From positions 2,480,001 through 2,544,000 of the forward strand of contig CAWCPQ010000001.1 of assembly GCA_963797535.1 (NCBI GenBank): DNA of 64,000 nucleotides. The letters are read 5' to 3'. Positions 52,461 to 62,200 of the stretch are shown in pieces. Position 1 is the first letter of the stretch; each line of letters opens with the position of its first letter. The notes beneath the pieces were generated by a model. That model had not been told where the DNA came from. It did no database searches and was given only the letters and a program-made list of their open reading frames with translations. A program made the position numbers and the translations under genes. Origin of the DNA: JAWWOL01 sp963797535 (lineage in GTDB: Bacteria; Actinomycetota; Actinomycetes; JAWWOL01).

Positions 52461-53630
52461 GTGAACCTGGACGACGGCCTCCGGTGGGCGGGCGCGCACC
52501 GCTTCGCCGTGGACGGCCTCATCGCGGCCGTGCTGTCGGTCATGGCCCAGGTCCAGGTCGGCTCGGGCACCCCGGTCGGCACTCGGGTGCTGCTGCTGGC
52601 GGTCACCGTCGCCGTCGCCTGGCGACGCCGGGCTCCCCTGCTGACCTGCCTCGCCATCGGCGTCCTGGTCGCCGCGATGGCCCTCACCGAGAATCCGCCG
52701 TCGGTCTTCGGTGAGTACTTCGCGGTGATGCTCGCGGCCTACACTGTCGCCGAACGCCGCCCGCTCGCCGTCGCCGCGGCCGGCGGTGCTGCGCTCGCTG
52801 CCGGCATCGTCGTGCACGACCTGGCGTCCACCGACTACGGCTCCGTCAGCGGCGTCGTCAGCGACATCGTCGTACCGTTCCTCGTCTGGGGCCTCGGCCG
52901 GATCGTGTACTTCCAGAACACCAGGGCCGAGCGGTCCGAAGGCCTCGTGCAGCAGCTCGAGGCCGACCGCGAAGAGCTCGCCCGGGCGGCGGTCGCCGCC
53001 GAGCGCCGTCACCTGGCCCGCGAGCTGCACGACGTCGTGACGCACAGCATCAGCGTCGCCGTCATCCAGGCGCAGGGGGCACAACGCGCGCTCGACCCGG
53101 ACCAGCCCGAAGTACGCCAGGCGCTGCAGGACATCGAAAGGGCGAGCCGCACCGCCCTCACGGAGATGCGCCGCCTGCTGGGTCTGCTCCGCGAGGACGC
53201 GGACGCCGACGGATCGACGCGCGACCCGCTGCCGGGGCTCGCGGACCTGCCGGCCCTGGTCGAACAGGTCGCCAAGGCCGGTCTCGCGGTCGAGCTTTCG
53301 AGCCGCGCCGTCCGGCCCGACCTCGACCCCGGCGTCGAGCTGTCCGTCTACCGGATCGTCCAGGAGGCGCTGACCAACGCGATCCGGTACGCCCCCGGCT
53401 CGCGGGTCGTCGTCACGATCACCGAGGATGTCGGCATGATCGCTGTGTGCGTCACCGATGACGGCACCGGGACAGGCACAGGGACAGCCGCCAGCCACGG
53501 CAGCGGACGCGGTCTGCTCGGCATGCGGGAGCGGGTCACGTTCTACGGCGGCACCCTGGACGCCGGCCCGGTGCCCGGCAGCGGCTTCCGGGTGCACGCA
53601 CGGCTGCCGATCCGCAGTGGGCTGCCGTGA
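52461..53630 (+). CDS. NarL-type sensor histidine kinase (second system)
   Basis: A 389-residue kinase from GTG 52461. About five transmembrane helices precede a coiled segment (QQLEADREELARAAVAAERR) and the phosphoacceptor box RRHLARELHDVVTHSISVAV (His about 198). HATPase motifs are VQEALTNAIRYAPG, VTDDGTGTGTG and GLLGMRERVTFYGG. GTGA overlap with the response regulator. Its signal is unknown. Confidence 0.9.
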   Translation: MNLDDGLRWAGAHRFAVDGLIAAVLSVMAQVQVGSGTPVGTRVLLLAVTVAVAWRRRAPLLTCLAIGVLVAAMALTENPPSVFGEYFAVMLAAYTVAERRPLAVAAAGGAALAAGIVVHDLASTDYGSVSGVVSDIVVPFLVWGLGRIVYFQNTRAERSEGLVQQLEADREELARAAVAAERRHLARELHDVVTHSISVAVIQAQGAQRALDPDQPEVRQALQDIERASRTALTEMRRLLGLLREDADADGSTRDPLPGLADLPALVEQVAKAGLAVELSSRAVRPDLDPGVELSVYRIVQEALTNAIRYAPGSRVVVTITEDVGMIAVCVTDDGTGTGTGTAASHGSGRGLLGMRERVTFYGGTLDAGPVPGSGFRVHARLPIRSGLP

Positions 53631-54277
53631 CCACCGTCCTCATCGCCGACGACCAGGAGCTGGTGCGCACCGGCTTCCGGCTGATCCTGGCCCGCGAAGC
53701 CGACATCGAGGTCGTCGCTGACGCGGCAAACGGGGACGAGGCCGTACGGCAGACCGTCCGGCACCGACCGGACGTCGTGCTGATGGACATCCGGATGCCG
53801 GTGCGGGACGGACTCGCGGCGACCAAGCTCATCGTCGCCGACGACGGCTGTCCCTCGCGAGTGATCATCCTGACCACCTTCGATGACGACGAGTATGTGT
53901 ACGAGGCCCTCGCGGCGGGTGCGAGCGGGTTCCTGCTCAAGGACACTCCCGCTGACGACCTGATCCACGCCATCCACGCGGTGGCCGCGGGTGACGCCGT
54001 CCTGTCCCCGGCGGTGACCCGGCGAATGCTCGACACCTTTGGCCGGCAGCGCACCGATCCCGATGCCGTGGCCGCAGTAGCCCGTCTCAGCGACCGCGAG
54101 CGCGAGGTGCTGCAGCAGATCGCGGCCGGCCTGACCAACGCCGAGATCGCGGCGGCGCTGTTCCTCGCAGAGGCGACGGTCAAGACCCACGTGGCGCGCA
54201 TCCTGCAGAAGCTGCCGGCCCGCGACCGGGTTCGGGCGGTCATCCTCGCCTACCGATCGGGGTTGGTCGACGCGTGA
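53627..54277 (+). CDS. NarL/LuxR-family response regulator (second system)
   Basis: A 216-residue regulator: receiver with VLIADDQELVRTGFRLIL, Asp in VVLMDIRMPVRDG and Lys in GFLLKDTPADDL; HTH LSDREREVLQQIAAGLTNAE with LAEATVKTHVARILQKL. Paired by overlap with the kinase upstream. Targets are not evident; the divergent small membrane protein is one candidate. Confidence 0.93.
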   Translation: MTTVLIADDQELVRTGFRLILAREADIEVVADAANGDEAVRQTVRHRPDVVLMDIRMPVRDGLAATKLIVADDGCPSRVIILTTFDDDEYVYEALAAGASGFLLKDTPADDLIHAIHAVAAGDAVLSPAVTRRMLDTFGRQRTDPDAVAAVARLSDREREVLQQIAAGLTNAEIAAALFLAEATVKTHVARILQKLPARDRVRAVILAYRSGLVDA

Positions 54278-54350
54278 ACCCGTACCGCCCGGAAAGTGAC
54301 AAACGGTGACCGGTGCGTAAGGGTGACATCAGGAAACCGACGGAGGCGAC

Positions 54351-54626
54351 ATGGGCGAGTTTGACAGCTATCTGATCGTGCTGCGCGGCGGTGCGCACGA
54401 TGGCAACAGCACCACGGTGGCCGAGGGCGTCACCCGGCTGCTGACGCCCTCCGACGCGCCGGGGCTGCTCGACGTCTACGAACCGGTGGAGCAGTACCGC
54501 CACCTGCGCGGCAACGACGAGCCGGCCGAGATCTGGGAGTTCTCCGGCCAGGAGTCGATCGAGCGGGTCACGACCGAGCACGGGCACGCGCTCGAGGGCC
54601 ACGACGTCCGGCACGAAGGCCTGTAA
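54351..54626 (+). CDS. Small conserved protein of unknown function
   Basis: A 91-residue acidic soluble protein: opening GEFDSYLIVLRGGAHDGNST, ending HALEGHDVRHEGL. No family recognised. It lies 20 bp before the DUF2277 gene and may be cotranscribed with it; the ATG follows ggaggcgac. Confidence 0.6.
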   Translation: MGEFDSYLIVLRGGAHDGNSTTVAEGVTRLLTPSDAPGLLDVYEPVEQYRHLRGNDEPAEIWEFSGQESIERVTTEHGHALEGHDVRHEGL

Positions 54627-54646
54627 CCACCCCGAGGAGGGCGCTC

Positions 54647-54938
54647 ATGTGCCGCAACATCACTGAGCTGCGCGGGCTCGAGCCACCGGCGACGCCGACG
54701 GAGGTCGAGGCAGCAGCCCGGCAGTACGTCCGCAAGGTCAGCGGGATCGCAGAAGGTGCCCGACGCGGCCAAGGACGCGTTCGAGCAGGCCGTCGCCGAG
54801 GTCGCAGCCAGCACCACACGACTGCTCGCCGCCCTGCCGCCACGGCGTCAGCCACCGACGACCGAGCCGCCGCTGCGCCGGCCGGAGGTGCTGGCCAGGA
54901 TCGCTGCCCGCGAAGCCGCCAAGGCCTCAGCCGGCTAG
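54647..54938 (+). CDS. DUF2277 family protein (apparent frameshift)
   Basis: The first half is the unmistakable DUF2277 opening MCRNITELRGLEPPATPTEV and RQYVRKVSGI; the second half continues one base later as KVPDAAKDAFEQAVAEVAAS. The extra base lies at about 54748-54752 (gcagaagg). Length minus one is divisible by three (96 aa), the normal size. Function of the family is unknown. Likely a sequencing insertion rather than a dead gene. Confidence 0.8.
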
Positions 54939-54942
54939 AACC

Positions 54943-55704
54943 TCAGCCAGCCAGGAACCCGGACAGCAGCCCGCGCAGCTCTGCCCGGGAGTCGAACAGC
55001 GGCGCCGGTGTCGGGAACACCGTGAGCCGCGCGTGCGGGATCAGCTCGGCGATCTCCTGCGCAACACTGACCGGGTGTACCGGGTCGTCCTGCGCCGCGA
55101 CGACCAGCACCTCGGCGGTGACTGCCCGCAGCAGCTCCGGGTCGTACACCGGCGGGTCGCCGTCAGCGAGGTTCTTCAGCAACCGCAAACCTTCTGGACG
55201 CGCCAGTCGTTCTGCTCGTACAACGGATGCCTCGCGGGACTGACGCACGTCGCGCACCCCGGCGGGCACTTCCTGATCGAGTCGAGTGGCGAGCGCCGCC
55301 AGGTCACCGGTGGACGCAAGCTCGAGGAACGACGCCGTCTTGGCCCGTCGCGGCGCCGCCACCTCGCACAGCACCGACGGCTGGAAGATCACTGCCCTGG
55401 CGAACCGGTCCGGCGTCTCGCTGAGCAGCCGCAGCACGGCTCCGGCACCGAGGGAGACACCGAGCACCCGGTCGGCGCCGAACCGGTCAGCGACCGTACG
55501 AAGAGCAGCTGCGAGTCCGGCGAAGTCCTCGGCGGCGGCGTCACCGGCCAGCTCGCAGAAGACCCTCGTGCCGGGGACGCCACCACCGAGCGGGCGCAGG
55601 TGCGAGATGGCACCGCCGAGGCCCGGCAGGAAAACCGTGACCGGCCGGCCGGAGCCGTTGACCAGGCAGTCGACGCCGGGCACGGCGACATCAGCGTTGG
55701 GCAA
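54943..55704 (-). CDS. Alpha/beta hydrolase
   Basis: A 253-residue hydrolase: oxyanion strand VTVFLPGLGGAISH, nucleophile elbow VLGVSLGAGAVLRLL (Ser about 103), acid in LVVAAQDDPVHPVSVAQ and a missing or unclear terminal His (the expected region reads LTVFPTPAPLFDS). The lack of a clear catalytic His makes enzymatic activity uncertain. It is followed on the same strand after a short gap by nothing and is convergent with the DUF2277 gene; DUF2516 lies 12 bp upstream. Confidence 0.78.
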   Translation of the reverse strand: MPNADVAVPGVDCLVNGSGRPVTVFLPGLGGAISHLRPLGGGVPGTRVFCELAGDAAAEDFAGLAAALRTVADRFGADRVLGVSLGAGAVLRLLSETPDRFARAVIFQPSVLCEVAAPRRAKTASFLELASTGDLAALATRLDQEVPAGVRDVRQSREASVVRAERLARPEGLRLLKNLADGDPPVYDPELLRAVTAEVLVVAAQDDPVHPVSVAQEIAELIPHARLTVFPTPAPLFDSRAELRGLLSGFLAG

Positions 55705-55716
55705 GGAAGGGATGGT

Positions 55717-56028
55717 CTAGCGCCAGTTGTCGTGCAGGTCGTTCTCGCGACGCCGCGGCGGCTGGTAGGCAGCCAGCTTGGGCTTCTTGTCGACGAGGTA
55801 GAACATCGCTGCGCCCAGCGACAGCCACATCAGCATGTGGAAGATCAGCGGTGCCGCCAACGCCGCGAAGGTGATGGCCAGCCACAGGTCGCGACGCTCG
55901 CCGGCGTAGATCCAGGCCGCCATCGGGCGCACCATGGCGTCGAAGAAGGCCACGGCAGAAGTGATCACGATGGCCAGCCAGACGAACCCCATCACGCTGG
56001 GATGCGTGAACCAGAACAGGACGTCCAC
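55717..56028 (-). CDS. DUF2516 family membrane protein
   Basis: A 103-residue protein with three helices (VMGFVWLAIVITSAVAFFDA, DLWLAITFAALAAPLIFHML, LMWLSLGAAMFYLVD) and a basic tail ending DNDxHDNWR-like (ENDLHDNWR). Size, helix pattern and the tail fit DUF2516, a conserved actinobacterial family of unknown function. Probably cotranscribed with the hydrolase 12 bp downstream. Confidence 0.8.
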   Translation of the reverse strand: MDVLFWFTHPSVMGFVWLAIVITSAVAFFDAMVRPMAAWIYAGERRDLWLAITFAALAAPLIFHMLMWLSLGAAMFYLVDKKPKLAAYQPPRRRENDLHDNWR

Positions 56029-56101
56029 GAGGCCTCCATCTGTGCTGCGCGACGTGTCTACTGATGATGATGCCTTGTACGGGCCGATCGCGCGACGCCG
56101 G

Positions 56102-56734
56102 TTACCGGGGTTCTCTCCACATCGTCGTCACGTCGGGCCCGTCGGGCAACGTAAATGTTGCGGAGGGCTTGAATCCGTACCGCGCGTAGAGCGCCACGTT
56201 GACCGGGTTGCTGGCCTCGAGGTAGGCGGGCAGGTGGTCCTCGTCAGCCAGGACCAAGGTGTCCTCGAGCAGCTTGAGCCCGAGCCCTTTGCCTCGGTGC
56301 GCGGGGTCGGTGCCGAGCAAGGTCAGGTAGTAGTGCTCGACATCGTGGGGGTGTGCCGTCTCGAACGCCTCGGTCATCGCGATGGCCCGCGGTGCGTCGT
56401 CGCCGAGCAGCTCGACGAACAGCGGCTCGACCAGCTCGGCCTGCTCCGGCGAGAACTCCGTTCCCCCCGGCGGGATCCACACAGCGGTCGCGGTCGCGTC
56501 GGCGTTGAGCCAGATCGACGGGTAGCGAGCAGCACCCTCGACGAACAGCGCCCACACCCGGCGCAGCTGCTCCGGTCGCTGCCCGGGGTCGGGAAAGGCC
56601 CAGGACCAGGTCGGGTCGTGCAGGAACGCGCCGACCAGGATCTCGACGACCCGGCCGAGGTCCTCGGGGCCGGCGACCCTGGCCACCGGCTCGCTGGCGG
56701 ACCACTCGTCGGACGACGTCGCATCGCCGCTCAC
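56102..56734 (-). CDS. GNAT-family N-acetyltransferase
   Basis: A 210-residue GNAT protein. N-terminal phrase VARVAGPEDLGRVVEILVGA, acetyl-CoA loop HRGKGLGLKLLEDTL (Q/RxxGxG/A form), preceded by HYYLTLLGTDPA and followed by ASNPVNVALYARYGF, typical of the family acting on small amines. GTG start at 56734 overlaps the stop of the EamA gene. Substrate unknown. Confidence 0.88.
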   Translation of the reverse strand: MSGDATSSDEWSASEPVARVAGPEDLGRVVEILVGAFLHDPTWSWAFPDPGQRPEQLRRVWALFVEGAARYPSIWLNADATATAVWIPPGGTEFSPEQAELVEPLFVELLGDDAPRAIAMTEAFETAHPHDVEHYYLTLLGTDPAHRGKGLGLKLLEDTLVLADEDHLPAYLEASNPVNVALYARYGFKPSATFTLPDGPDVTTMWREPR

Positions 56735-57687
56735 ACCGACTCCCCTCGCGTGGCCACGGCTCGTTCGGAACCCTCGGTGTCCGAGTATGGTCCGCCGGCA
56801 CCGAGGTCACCCGCATCGGGTACGGGCGCAGCCCGCCGTCCGGTGGCCAGCCAGCAGCCCAGCAGCACGAGCGGGAAGCCCACCGCCATGCCGACCGTGA
56901 AGGACTCGTCCAGCAGGGTCACCCCGAGCACGATCGCCACGGCCGGGTTGAGGTAGGTGATCACGGTCGAGCGTTGCGGTCCGACCTCGGCGATGAGGGC
57001 GAAGAACAGGACGAACGCCGAGGCCGTACACACCAGTCCCAGCCCGACGATCGACCAGATCACCTTGGCCGCCGGCATCGACGACGGGGCGGAGGCCACC
57101 GCGAACGGCAGGTAGACCAGGGCGTTGAAGCCCAGTGCCAACGCGATGACGCCGTACGGCGGGACGTCGGACAGCGAGTGGTCCACGAGCATCGGGCCGA
57201 TGGCATAGCCCACGGCGGTGAGCACGATGAAGGCGGCCGCGAGCGCCTGGCCCTGAGCGCCGGTCAGGTCGAGGCCGAGCAGCCCGGCGACGCCGGCGAA
57301 CCCGACCAGCAGGCCGAGCACCCGTCGCCGCGACAGCCGATCCTCGGCCCTGGTCAGCACGGCGAGAACCGCGCCGATCAACGGCACCATCGCGATCAGC
57401 AGGCCGGCGAACGAGCTGGTCACGTGCTGCTCGGCGGAGGTCAGGAACAGCCACGGCAGCGTCATCTCCACGAGCGCGAAAGCGACCAGCGGCAGCGGGC
57501 GGCGCAGCGCCGGACGAAGCTCGCCCCGGACCGCGGCGATCGGCAGCAGCACGATCGCCCCGATCAGCGTGCGCAGGAACACCACGACGGCTGGTTCAAC
57601 ACCGCCAACGGCGACCTTGATCAACAGATAGGGCACGCCCCAGATCACTGACATCGCCAGGAAAAGGGCCCAGCCCTTGCGTGACAC
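56731..57687 (-). CDS. EamA/DMT-superfamily transporter
   Basis: A 318-residue ten-helix transporter from GTG 57687 (MSRKGWALFLAMSVIWGVPY). Two EamA repeats: helices through about 140 and about 155-290; phrases VIWGVPYLLIKVAVGG and ITYLNPAVAIVLGVTLLDES are family marks. An ATG further upstream would add a spurious tail. It overlaps the GNAT gene, so the pair may modify and export the same compound. Substrate unknown. Confidence 0.9.
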   Translation of the reverse strand: MSRKGWALFLAMSVIWGVPYLLIKVAVGGVEPAVVVFLRTLIGAIVLLPIAAVRGELRPALRRPLPLVAFALVEMTLPWLFLTSAEQHVTSSFAGLLIAMVPLIGAVLAVLTRAEDRLSRRRVLGLLVGFAGVAGLLGLDLTGAQGQALAAAFIVLTAVGYAIGPMLVDHSLSDVPPYGVIALALGFNALVYLPFAVASAPSSMPAAKVIWSIVGLGLVCTASAFVLFFALIAEVGPQRSTVITYLNPAVAIVLGVTLLDESFTVGMAVGFPLVLLGCWLATGRRAAPVPDAGDLGAGGPYSDTEGSERAVATRGESV

Positions 57688-57852
57688 CTGTCCGACCTCC
57701 GCCCGAGTGTCCGGTTCACCCGGATGCTTTGTCGAACCGTACGACGTTGGGCCGAACGGGTGGAACCACCGTAGGGCCGTTCCGCCGCCTTCAGAACAGC
57801 CAACCGATCGGTCGAGAAGATCACTACACACCAACACACACGGGGAGCGCAC

Positions 57853-58263
57853 GTGACACTGGAACAGGTCATTCGACCATCGGCCGTGCTGTCCGAGGCG
57901 TCAGCGGTCAGCGTCCTGCGCGCGCTGAACGACCAGGACGTCTCCCGTGGAGGGGTGTGGAACGCGACGTCGTCCGTCTGGCAGCGGTACGACCGAGCGT
58001 GGAACGGGCTGGGCGGGATGCGGGGGTCGGCCCAGCTCGTGGGCAGCGTAGCCGTGATCTACGACAGTCCCGTACGGCACCAGATCACGATCTACAAGGT
58101 GACGATCACCTCGTACGGCGCCTCGAAGGGCATCTCCGTCGAGGGTCTGGTCGACGAGGCGCTCAAGTCCGCCGGCCTCAGCCTGACCAGCTGCCCGCGG
58201 ATCGAGATGCCGGAGCCGCCGCCGGCCGACCCGTTCTGGCAGCAGGCCAGGGTCGCGGTCTGA
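57853..58263 (+). CDS. Small protein of unknown function
   Basis: A 136-residue soluble protein: N-terminus MTLEQVIRPSAVLSEASAVS, an aromatic centre VWQRYDRAWNGLGGMRG, a strand-rich GSVAVIYDSPVRHQITIYKV and a Pro-rich end. No family recognised. It is divergent from the EamA gene with about 165 bp between and ends at a bidirectional terminator. Confidence 0.6.
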   Translation: MTLEQVIRPSAVLSEASAVSVLRALNDQDVSRGGVWNATSSVWQRYDRAWNGLGGMRGSAQLVGSVAVIYDSPVRHQITIYKVTITSYGASKGISVEGLVDEALKSAGLSLTSCPRIEMPEPPPADPFWQQARVAV

Positions 58264-58324
58264 TCCTCGGGGGAATGGAGCCACCCGCTGGCCCCCTTCG
58301 GCCGACGCGGGGCTCGCGGGGGTC

Positions 58325-58354
58325 CCGGCCTGAGCTTTCGGGGGCTCAGGCCGG
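58325..58354. terminator. Bidirectional terminator
   Basis: An 11-bp perfect stem ccggcctgagc/gctcaggccgg with an 8-base loop lies between the small protein gene (stop 58263) and the convergent rsiG (stop 58361). Confidence 0.7.
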
Positions 58355-58360
58355 CGGGGT

Positions 58361-58927
58361 TCAGCTCGGGACGTCTCCGGTCGGCAGCACCGAGGAGACG
58401 TCGACCTCGCCCTGCCGGTAGCGGCGGGTGATCTCGGCACTGCACGCGTCCATCAGCACCTGCAGCTGCTTGCGCAACGCGGAGACCCGGGTCTCCTCGG
58501 TCCGGTAGGCCGCAACAGTGCTGGCCAGCTCGTCGTCAGTGCGAGCGGCTACGTCGGACAGGCCGATGTCGGCGACGAGCGCCTCGACGTGACGGCGGTG
58601 CTCGTCGGCGCGGGACGGCTCGAGCGTCGAGTGCCGGCCCAGACCGCGCGGCGCGGACGGCGCGTTGTCGTCGGACAGGATGCGGGCAAGGTTGGCGACG
58701 AGGTCACCGGAGCCCTCGCCCCGGCGCCCGGCCTGCTCTGCCTCGACGATGTCGATGCGACCCTGCAGCAGGCGGCGCAGGTAGGACGCGTCGGTCTCCT
58801 CCTGCTCGGCATCGGCCCGCAGCTGGCGCAGGTCGTCCATGGCCAGGCCGGGCAGGTCGTGCTCCTGGCCGAGCAAACGGTCGATGCGCCGGTGGCCACC
58901 GGTCATCACGCCCAGGTCGTCGCTCAT
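58361..58927 (-). CDS. rsiG: RsiG, c-di-GMP-binding anti-sigma factor
   Basis: A 188-residue helical protein with two copies of the RsiG c-di-GMP motif E-x3-S-x2-R-x3-Q-x3-D: ETDASYLRRLLQGRID in the first half and ETRVSALRKQLQVLMD in the second, both complete. By knowledge of the Streptomyces protein, RsiG holds the sporulation sigma factor WhiG when c-di-GMP is bound. No whiG lies in the window. The gene is divergent from the giant DUF4388 gene with 305 bp between and convergent with a small gene. Confidence 0.88.
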   Translation of the reverse strand: MSDDLGVMTGGHRRIDRLLGQEHDLPGLAMDDLRQLRADAEQEETDASYLRRLLQGRIDIVEAEQAGRRGEGSGDLVANLARILSDDNAPSAPRGLGRHSTLEPSRADEHRRHVEALVADIGLSDVAARTDDELASTVAAYRTEETRVSALRKQLQVLMDACSAEITRRYRQGEVDVSSVLPTGDVPS

Positions 58928-59232
58928 CGTCTTCCCTTCACACCGCTCGGCCACGCTCGTACGGGACCGGCCACCCAAGGTGAACACCCGTCCGTGAGCA
59001 TCGTACGGGCGAGAGCGCATCGACGTTGGCATTGGGCGTCCGGCCGGGCAGCCGATTTGCTCCGTTCCATTGACCCTTTCGGCTTAGGAACGGCACCGCG
59101 CGTGCCGATGTCCCATGAGCATGCGGTCCACCGGCGGGTGGCGCTGCCGCGCAGCACGGACGAACCAGACAAACGGGTCGGCAGGGATACCTGCTCGCCC
59201 CACACCAACAGGACACCGGCGAGGAGGTCGCA
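58928..59232. promoter_or_regulatory. Divergent promoter region between rsiG and DUF4388 gene
   Basis: A 305-bp non-coding stretch. It contains the inverted repeat ccgttcc/ggaacgg (59062-59068 and 59087-59093) with an 18-base centre including ttgacc, and a strong ribosome site (gaggagg) before GTG 59233. No clear WhiG-type promoter was found. Promoter positions cannot be fixed by eye. Confidence 0.4.
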
Positions 59233-62200
59233 GTGCAGCTGAAGGGCGACCTGACCACCACGGCCCTGAGTGTGCTGCTGACCGAGCTCGCCACGGAGTC
59301 GGTGTCCGGTTGCCTGCACGTCATCGACAGCGATGGCGAAGAAGCCCTCGTCTACCTCAAGACCGGCCTGATCTACTCCGTCTCCGCTCCCGGCCGCCGA
59401 CCGAGCCTCGGCGCTCGGCTGGTGTCCTCCGGTGCGCTCGCACCCGAAGCACTGGCCGAGGCCCTCGAGGCGCAGCGCAACGAGCTGCAGGGCTGGCGTC
59501 TCGGTGAGCTGCTGGTCCACCTCGGCTTCGTCGAGCAGCCGGTGGTCGAGGCCTTCGTGGTCGAGCAGGTCCGCGACTCGATGAGCGACCTGATGCGCTG
59601 GACCGTCGGCCGCTGGCGCTTCCGCAAGAACGAGAAGGCCCGCGAGGACGTCGCCCCGGCGATGCCCGTGGACGACCTGCTGGCCGAGGTTGCCTGGCGG
59701 CACACACAGTGGCGCGAGATCGCTCCGACGGTGCACGGACCCGGCGCCGTCCCGGTGCTGTCCAGCCGCGCGCCTGCCTCCGCCGACATCACCCTCGACA
59801 CCGACGCCTGGTCGCTGTTGTGCAAGGTGGACAACGAGCGGGCGCTGGCCGAGCTGGCCCGCGAGTGCGGCTTCACGTTGTACGAGGCCGGGCAGATCGT
59901 CTTCCGGCTCGTGCAGGCCGGCCTGCTCGACGTCGAGGAAGACCTGACCGTCGAGTCGAGCGCTCCTACGACTGTCGACCCCTTCGAGGCGCCGGCCGGC
60001 CAGGCCGCACCCGCCGAGACCGCGCCGTACAACTCCATGAGCGACATCACGGCAGCCGTCGCTTCCGCGCTTGCAGGGCCGGGCACCGAAGCCGCACCCG
60101 AAGCCGCGTTCGTCGAGGATGAGGAACCCCCCGCCGCCGTCGCATCCCGCCTGATCAACGCCTTCGGCGGCAAGGCCGCTGCTCCCGAAGCCGTTCCGGA
60201 GTCCGCCGACGCCGCGCCCGAGCGCGCCGCTGCTGGCTCTGCCGACGACACGGACCTGGGCGAGCTGGCCCGGTTGATCACGTCGGTCGCGTACGGCAAG
60301 CCGGAGACGACGGAGGAGATCGACACCTCCGCGTTGATCCCGGCCGACATCGAGCCCGGCTCGATGGCCAACGTCGACCAGGCAAAGCCCGAAGCTCCGC
60401 TGTCCCAGCCCGACACCGACGACCCGTTCGCACCGTCGATCGCCAGGGTCTCCGAGGCGCTGTCGGACCTGCTGGGTCCGCAGCAGGCAAACTACGACCC
60501 GTTCGAACAGGGTTCGCGCACCCCTCGCAAGAAGGCCAAGAGCGCGGAGGAGAAGCCCAAGCTCCCGGCGGAGGAAGTGGCTCGTCGCGAGCGGATTCGC
60601 GCCGCGGCTGCCGCCGAGCTGTCAGCTGCCCACGCGACCGCTGAGGCCGAGCGCCGTCGTGCAGCCGGACTCCCGGTCGAGGACGAGCTGGCCACGGTCA
60701 CTGACCTGCAGTCCGTGCGCGCGGAGAAGGTCGATGCGATCACCCGCGAGGCGCGCGAGGCGGCCGAGCTGCTGGAGGTCGAGGCTCAGGCCTGGACACA
60801 TCACGGACTGTGGCTGAAGGCAACCCGGATCTCTGCCGAGTTCGACGCGTACGACGCCGACGAGCAGTGGGTGCTCGAGCGGGCCGCCGAGATCGTGGCC
60901 GCCGAGGAAGACGCGTGGATCGAGTACGAGGCACGCCTCGCGGCCGAGATCGACGCCGCCTACGAGGAAGCCCTTGCCGAGTACGCCGTACGACTGGCGG
61001 CGGAGATCGAGACCGCAGCCGAGCAGGGCTGGAGCGACCACGCTGACTGGCTGGCGGCGCAGCGTGCCGACGTCGTGGCCACCGCCTGGGCTGAGCACCA
61101 CGTCTGGCTGGGACGCGAGCGCGCGGCCGCCGAGGACGAAGCGTGGGCGATGCAGGCCGCGTGGCTGTTCGAGCAGCTCGAGAGCGTCGAGTCCGACGCC
61201 TGGTCCGAGCACATCGACTGGCTGGCTGCCGAGCGCGCCGCCGTCGAGGAGAGCGCCAGGACCGAGCACGAGGCCTGGCTGGCCGACGAGCGGGCTGTTG
61301 CCGAGGAGGCGGGGTGGGCTGAGTACCAACTGCGCCTCACCGACGAGCGCGCCGCCGTCGAGCCGACTGCATGGGCCGAGCACACCAACTGGCTGCACGC
61401 CGAGCGCGCCTCCGTCGAGGAGCAGGCCCGGACCGACCACGGCGTGTGGCTCGGCCTGGAGCGGGCCTCCGTCGAGGACGCCGCCTGGCAGGAGCACTTC
61501 GGCCGGCTCGTCGACGAGCGGATGGACGTCGAGGCCGAGGCCTGGGGCGAGCACGCGTTCTGGCTCGAGGAAGAGGCCGCGCAGGCCGAGCTCGAGGCCC
61601 GGCTTGAGTACGAGACCCGGATGGCCGTTGAGGTCGCCGATGCTGAGATCGAGGCGTGGGTCCAGCACGAGGCGCTGATCGAGGCGGAGGCCGAGGCCGC
61701 TCGCCTCGCCGCTGAGGAAGCCGAGGCCGAGGCTGCACGTCTCGCCGCCGAGGAAGCCGCTACCGCTGAGGAGGCCGAGGCTGCACGCCTCGCCGCCGAG
61801 CAGGCGGAGGCTGAGCGTCTCGCCGCCGAGCAGGCCGAGGCTGAGCGCCTCGCCGCCGAGCAGGCCGAGCAGGCCGAGGCTGAGCGCCTCGCCGCCGAGC
61901 AGGCCGAGCAGGCCGAGGCTGAGCGCCTCGCCGCCGAGCAGGCCGAGCAGGCTGAAGCTGAGCGCATCGCCGCCGAGCAGGCCGAGGCCGATCGCATCGC
62001 CGCCGAGCAGGAGGCCGCGCAGCTAGCAGCCGCCACTGAAGCCGCCGAGGCGGAGCGCCTGGCCGCAGAGCACGCTGAAGCCGTACGCCTCGCCGAAGAG
62101 GCTGAGGCCGCACGTGTCGCCGCTGAGGAAGCGGATGCGGAAACCGCCCGGCTCGCTGCTGAGTTCGCCGTCGAGCTGGAGGCCGCAGCTGCTGCGCAGG

